Part shown: in pieces, positions 60,605-64,000 of the stretch
Position numbering within the stretch: position 1 is the stretch's first letter
Layout: each line of letters begins with the position of its first letter
Assembly (NCBI GenBank): GCA_947450025.1
Contig: CANFTW010000005.1
Coordinates: 62,001-126,000 of the forward strand
Direction: 5' to 3'
DNA from: Bacteroidota bacterium
GTDB taxonomy: Bacteria > Bacteroidota > Bacteroidia > B-17B0 > Aurantibacillaceae
DNA: 64,000 nucleotides
Notes under the pieces: model-generated
Databases searched by the model: none
What the model was told of the DNA's origin: nothing
Seen by the model: the letters and a program-made list of their open reading frames with translations, nothing else
Position numbers and translations under genes: made by a program

Positions 60605-62413
60605 CTAAGCAATATCAAAAGACATTTTCTTTTTATCGATACTTGCCTGAATATCTGTTAATTGTCCTTTAGGGATAGAATTAATTAAGTTTTTAGTGTA
60701 TTGAGATTGAGGGTTCATGTAAATCTCATCTGCATCACCCATTTCCTCAATCTTTCCTTTATTCATCACCACCATTCGATCACTCATAAATTTAACGACC
60801 GATAAATCATGTGAAATAAAAATATAAGTAAACTTAAATTCACGTTTTAAATCATTCAATAAATTTAATACTTGCGCTTGAATAGAAACATCTAATGCAC
60901 TGACGCTCTCATCACAAATAATAAATTTTGGATTTAAGGCTAAGGCGCGAGCAATGCAAACACGTTGACGTTGACCACCACTAAACTCATGTGGATAACG
61001 CCCGAATTGTTTTTCAGTTAAACCAACTTTGTTTAATAATTCGTAAACTTTTTCTTTTCGTTGATTGTTGTTAGACAAAATATGATGCACCTGCATTGGC
61101 TCCATCAAAGCTTCGCCAATAGTAATTCGAGGATTTAAAGAAGAATAAGGATCTTGAAAGATAATCTGCATATCTTTTCTTAATTGCCTCATGTCTTCTG
61201 GCTTTAAAAGCAATAAATCATTTCTTTGAAAAAATATTTTTCCTTCAGTTGGTTCATTTAATCTTAAAATCGTGCGCCCTAATGTCGTTTTACCACAACC
61301 ACTCTCTCCTACTAATCCTAAAGTTTCTCCTTCATAAACATCCAATGTAACATCATCCACTGCTTTTACATAGTCAATAGTTTGACCAAAAAATGATTTT
61401 GTTTTAGGAAAATAAGTTTTGATATTTTGAATCTCTAGAATTTTAGAACGACTATATAGTTCCTTATGCTCTGCCTCGCGTTGTTCCTTAGTGATAATCA
61501 CACTATTGATGGTTTCACTAACTGTAGTTGGTATTTCCAACATATTGCCATCAGAATCTGTACTCATAAAATCAGCTGAAACCGGCAAGCGCTTTATTCG
61601 CTTATCTAATGGTGGACGACAAGCTAATAAACTTTTTGTATATGGATGCTTTGGATTACTAAATATTTCAAGGACAGGCCCTTGCTCCACAACCTTTCCC
61701 TTATACATCACCATTACTTTATCAGCAAGTTCTGCTATAACCCCTAAATCATGCGTGATAAACATAATACCCATATCATGTTCTCTCTGTAATTTTAGCA
61801 TTAAATCTAAAATCGTTTTCTGAACAGTCACATCAAGAGCCGTGGTTGGCTCATCAGCAATTAATACACGAGGATTACAACTCATGGCCATCGCAATCAT
61901 CACCCGCTGTTTTTGACCTCCTGAAATTTGATGTGGATATACATTAAATATTCTTTCTGGATCAGGTAATTGAACCTGTTCAAACAGTCTTATGGTTTTC
62001 TTCTTAGCTTCTTTTTTGGATACTTTTTGATGTAAAATAATAGCCTCCATAACTTGGCTCCCACAAGTATAAACAGGGTTTAAACTTGTCATAGGTTCCT
62101 GAAAAATCATAGCAATTTCATTACCTCTAAATGAACGCATTTCTTCAGAAGATAAATTACGCAAATTAACAACCCCTTTGTGTTTTGAATGATACAAAAG
62201 CTCGCCACCAAATATACGCCCCGGAGGATTTGGAATTAACTGCATAATCGATAAAGAGGTTACTGATTTACCTGAGCCACTCTCTCCAACAATACCAATT
62301 GTTTCACCTTTATGCAAGGTAAACGAGACATCGTTGACTGCCTTTACAAACTCACCATCTGATTTAAACTCAGTAACTAAATTTTTAACTTCTAGTAATA
62401 CCTCTTTTTGCAT
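60605..62413 (-). CDS. Fused oligopeptide/dipeptide ABC transporter ATPase (DppD-DppF type)
   Basis: 602 residues from ATG 62413; a GTG 9 bases upstream is less likely because homology begins at [11 protein letters not shown]. It has two complete ABC domains. The first has Walker A GESGSGKS, signature [13 protein letters not shown] and [12 protein letters not shown]; the second has [21 protein letters not shown] and [25 protein letters not shown] and [12 protein letters not shown] are the typical Opp/Dpp tails. It powers peptide import; the permeases and binding protein are elsewhere. The fused form is common in Bacteroidota. Confidence 0.95.
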   Translation of the reverse strand: MQKEVLLEVKNLVTEFKSDGEFVKAVNDVSFTLHKGETIGIVGESGSGKSVTSLSIMQLIPNPPGRIFGGELLYHSKHKGVVNLRNLSSEEMRSFRGNEIAMIFQEPMTSLNPVYTCGSQVMEAIILHQKVSKKEAKKKTIRLFEQVQLPDPERIFNVYPHQISGGQKQRVMIAMAMSCNPRVLIADEPTTALDVTVQKTILDLMLKLQREHDMGIMFITHDLGVIAELADKVMVMYKGKVVEQGPVLEIFSNPKHPYTKSLLACRPPLDKRIKRLPVSADFMSTDSDGNMLEIPTTVSETINSVIITKEQREAEHKELYSRSKILEIQNIKTYFPKTKSFFGQTIDYVKAVDDVTLDVYEGETLGLVGESGCGKTTLGRTILRLNEPTEGKIFFQRNDLLLLKPEDMRQLRKDMQIIFQDPYSSLNPRITIGEALMEPMQVHHILSNNNQRKEKVYELLNKVGLTEKQFGRYPHEFSGGQRQRVCIARALALNPKFIICDESVSALDVSIQAQVLNLLNDLKREFKFTYIFISHDLSVVKFMSDRMVVMNKGKIEEMGDADEIYMNPQSQYTKNLINSIPKGQLTDIQASIDKKKMSFDIA

Positions 62414-62500
62414 AATAATCACTACGAATATAGGGAATTTGAATTAAAAACAACGCTTTTAATTAAACAGAAAAGCATTTTTTGAACCACCTGACATTGC

Positions 62501-63313
62501 TTATGGCTCTAAGCCGCAATCGGTATTTTTTTTATCAAAAACATCGTATATAAAAGGCTCTTTCCTGACATAAGACGAGAAATTGCCATTTTTAAAAAAA
62601 TTCAAAATTTCAGGACCTATATTACTGAATTGAAAATACATTTCATCATGATTAATACATTCATATAGGTAATCATCACAAGGCTGTTTTAAGGAATCTT
62701 TACTAAAGTTAAATTCACCTAGCATTAATGCCGTTTTTTTATGTTTAAGAATTAGTTGTGTGGGTTTATTCTCAATAATAATTCCAATATTTTTTGAATC
62801 ATTAGCGTTTGTTGGATATAATGTTAGAGAAAAATCATACATGATTTTACCGACCACTAATTTGATTAATAAAGGCTTATCCTTCACTAACACATAGGGT
62901 GCTCTCTCTTGAAAAGGGCTACGGTCATAAACAATGGAGGCAATATTATTAACTGAATGTTTTTGCAACCACATATTTAGTAACCAAGAGCCAGCAATAT
63001 AACTAAACACATGCAGTTTCTTGTAATTTAGTAAATGATGCTTTTCAATAAATATATTTAAATTGAACACGCACTGTTGTAGAGAATCTCTGCCAATGTA
63101 ATGAGGTATATAAACATCATACCCTTTATGAATAAAAAAATCTCTAATATCCTTGACTCCATGTATTTTAGAACCAAATCCTGGCAATATTAAGATGGCT
63201 TCTTTTTGAGATAGAGGAATACTTGTATCTTCTATCACAATAATATCTTTACGGTGAGCAAAACAGGTGGTTACATATAAAAACAAAACTGTTAAAGCAA
63301 ATTTCAACGGCAT
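62501..63313 (-). CDS. Exported alpha/beta-hydrolase-like protein lacking a standard nucleophile motif
   Basis: 270 residues with a signal peptide (ends CFAH). AILILPGFGSKIHGVKD looks like the first strand and oxyanion region of an alpha/beta hydrolase, and KLHVFSYIAGSWLLN occupies the nucleophile elbow. The usual G-x-S-x-G is absent (the Ser is preceded by V-F), and I cannot place an Asp/His pair with confidence, so activity is doubtful. It follows the NatB-like gene with one base between, so it may be an accessory to the exporter. Confidence 0.7.
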   Translation of the reverse strand: MPLKFALTVLFLYVTTCFAHRKDIIVIEDTSIPLSQKEAILILPGFGSKIHGVKDIRDFFIHKGYDVYIPHYIGRDSLQQCVFNLNIFIEKHHLLNYKKLHVFSYIAGSWLLNMWLQKHSVNNIASIVYDRSPFQERAPYVLVKDKPLLIKLVVGKIMYDFSLTLYPTNANDSKNIGIIIENKPTQLILKHKKTALMLGEFNFSKDSLKQPCDDYLYECINHDEMYFQFSNIGPEILNFFKNGNFSSYVRKEPFIYDVFDKKNTDCGLEP

Positions 63314-63314
63314 A

Positions 63315-64000
63315 TTATCCCTTATAAAACAACCATTTTCCTAGTTCCTTCCAAGTAGTTTTTTTACCATACATTAAAATACCCGTACGATAAATCTTTC
63401 CGGCTAACCATGTAAAAAATAAGAAACCAACCACCAACATTACCATTGATAAAGCTAACTCCCAAGTCGGAACTCCAAACGGTAAGCGCACCATCATTAC
63501 AATAGGTGATGTGAGAGGAAATATAGAGAAAAACTGAGCTAAACCACTATCAGGGTCTGAAGCAACACCTTGTGCAATCGCAAAACTAATAATCAATGGC
63601 GCGGTAACAGGAATCATAAATTGCTGTGTATCGGCTTCGCTGTCAACCGCTGAGCCAATTGCTGCAAAAAGAGCCGCATATAATAAATAACCCAATAAAA
63701 AATAAAAAGCAAACACAAGAATAACATGTGACACATCAATTTTTGATAAATTATCTAGGACATCTATCGCTTCATTAGGTGTTTTTACCTTTTCCATTTT
63801 GTCAGAATGAGATGTAATATCATCCTTCATGACTTTTGAAATTTGTTGCTCTTGTTTAATTTTGTCAGCAATTTGATCTTTGAACAAAACGCCTGTTACA
63901 AAAGTGCTTATAGCAAAAGTTAAAATAATCCACAAAACAAATTGGGTTAAGCCTACCATGGCTACGCCAATAATTTTACCAAGCATTAATTGAAATGGCT
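63315..64000 (-). CDS. NatB-like ABC-2 transporter permease (5' partial)
   Basis: The frame is open to the last base of the window (PFQLMLGKIIGVAMVG continues upstream), so only the C-terminal ~228 residues are present. It contains an AMVGLTQFVLWIILTF helix, a charged periplasmic loop (KIKQEQQISKVMKDD), FAFYFLLGYLLYAALFAAIGSAVDSEADTQQFMIPVTAPL, and closing helices with FPLTSPIVMMVRLPFG. This matches the NatB/ABC-2 group of sodium or drug exporters. The ATPase partner would lie beyond the window. Confidence 0.9.
   Translation of the reverse strand, partial: PFQLMLGKIIGVAMVGLTQFVLWIILTFAISTFVTGVLFKDQIADKIKQEQQISKVMKDDITSHSDKMEKVKTPNEAIDVLDNLSKIDVSHVILVFAFYFLLGYLLYAALFAAIGSAVDSEADTQQFMIPVTAPLIISFAIAQGVASDPDSGLAQFFSIFPLTSPIVMMVRLPFGVPTWELALSMVMLVVGFLFFTWLAGKIYRTGILMYGKKTTWKELGKWLFYKG

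Overview
The window is AT-rich chromosomal DNA from a free-living-type member of the Bacteroidota. Four things point there. Several proteins carry type IX secretion (T9SS) C-terminal sorting domains of both type A and gliding-associated type B. lpxC and fabZ are fused inside an lpxD-lpxC/fabZ-lpxA cluster. Promoter-like boxes of the TAnnTTTG form precede many genes, and starts lie in A-rich contexts without Shine-Dalgarno sequences. Families typical of the phylum are present (DUF2795, DUF4920, DUF4465, OmpP1/FadL, BtuG-like propeller). I see no phage, insertion sequence, CRISPR array or rRNA operon, and no T9SS machinery genes.

Layout. 1-1200: 3' end of a glycine-rich T9SS cargo. 1.4-5.5 kb: a short SSB, a DUF4920 protein, an S1/P1 nuclease-like zinc hydrolase, a citrate synthase of the mitochondrial type, and a tRNA-Arg(ACG)/tRNA-Met pair. 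5.5-7.3 kb: dapD and a GT9 glycosyltransferase. 7.3-18.4 kb: three very large repetitive secreted proteins (eight Ig-like repeats; six InlB-type repeats; PKD/Ig-like adhesin), interrupted by a thioredoxin-like gene, frr and thyA. 18.6-27.4 kb: birA, rsfS-ftsH, two predicted exported proteins of unknown role, a lipoprotein, DUF2795, a nucleoside transporter and a double universal stress protein.

27.4-31.8 kb: a cobalamin riboswitch with its own intrinsic terminator controls a BtuB-like TonB-dependent receptor, a DUF4465 protein with a T9SS sorting domain, and a BtuG-like beta-propeller lipoprotein. Together they read as an outer-surface vitamin B12 capture operon. 31.8-42 kb: GT4 glycosyltransferase, ArsC/Spx-like protein, a pseudouridine synthase with a long charged repeat tail, TrmH, the lipid A cluster, trpS, and a GT2 fused to an apparently dead phosphoglycosyl transferase. 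42-51 kb: tRNA-Arg(TCT), DUF1801, FadL-type porin with an SGNH-like lipoprotein, a T9SS esterase, a DnaQ-like exonuclease, an RfbD-like reductase, an LRR protein, ribF and a MORN-vWA fusion.

51-64 kb: pheS-TPR, an M23 peptidase, a 760-residue coiled-coil protein directly upstream of zapA, rny, a small lipoprotein with an anchored alpha/beta hydrolase, DedA, a fused DppD-DppF-type ATPase, a degenerate alpha/beta hydrolase, and a NatB-like ABC-2 permease cut by the window end.

Most of the window is housekeeping. The accessory interest lies in the surface proteins, the B12 operon, the giant coiled-coil gene at zapA and several unusual domain fusions. All assignments come from reading the translated sequence; no database search was run.
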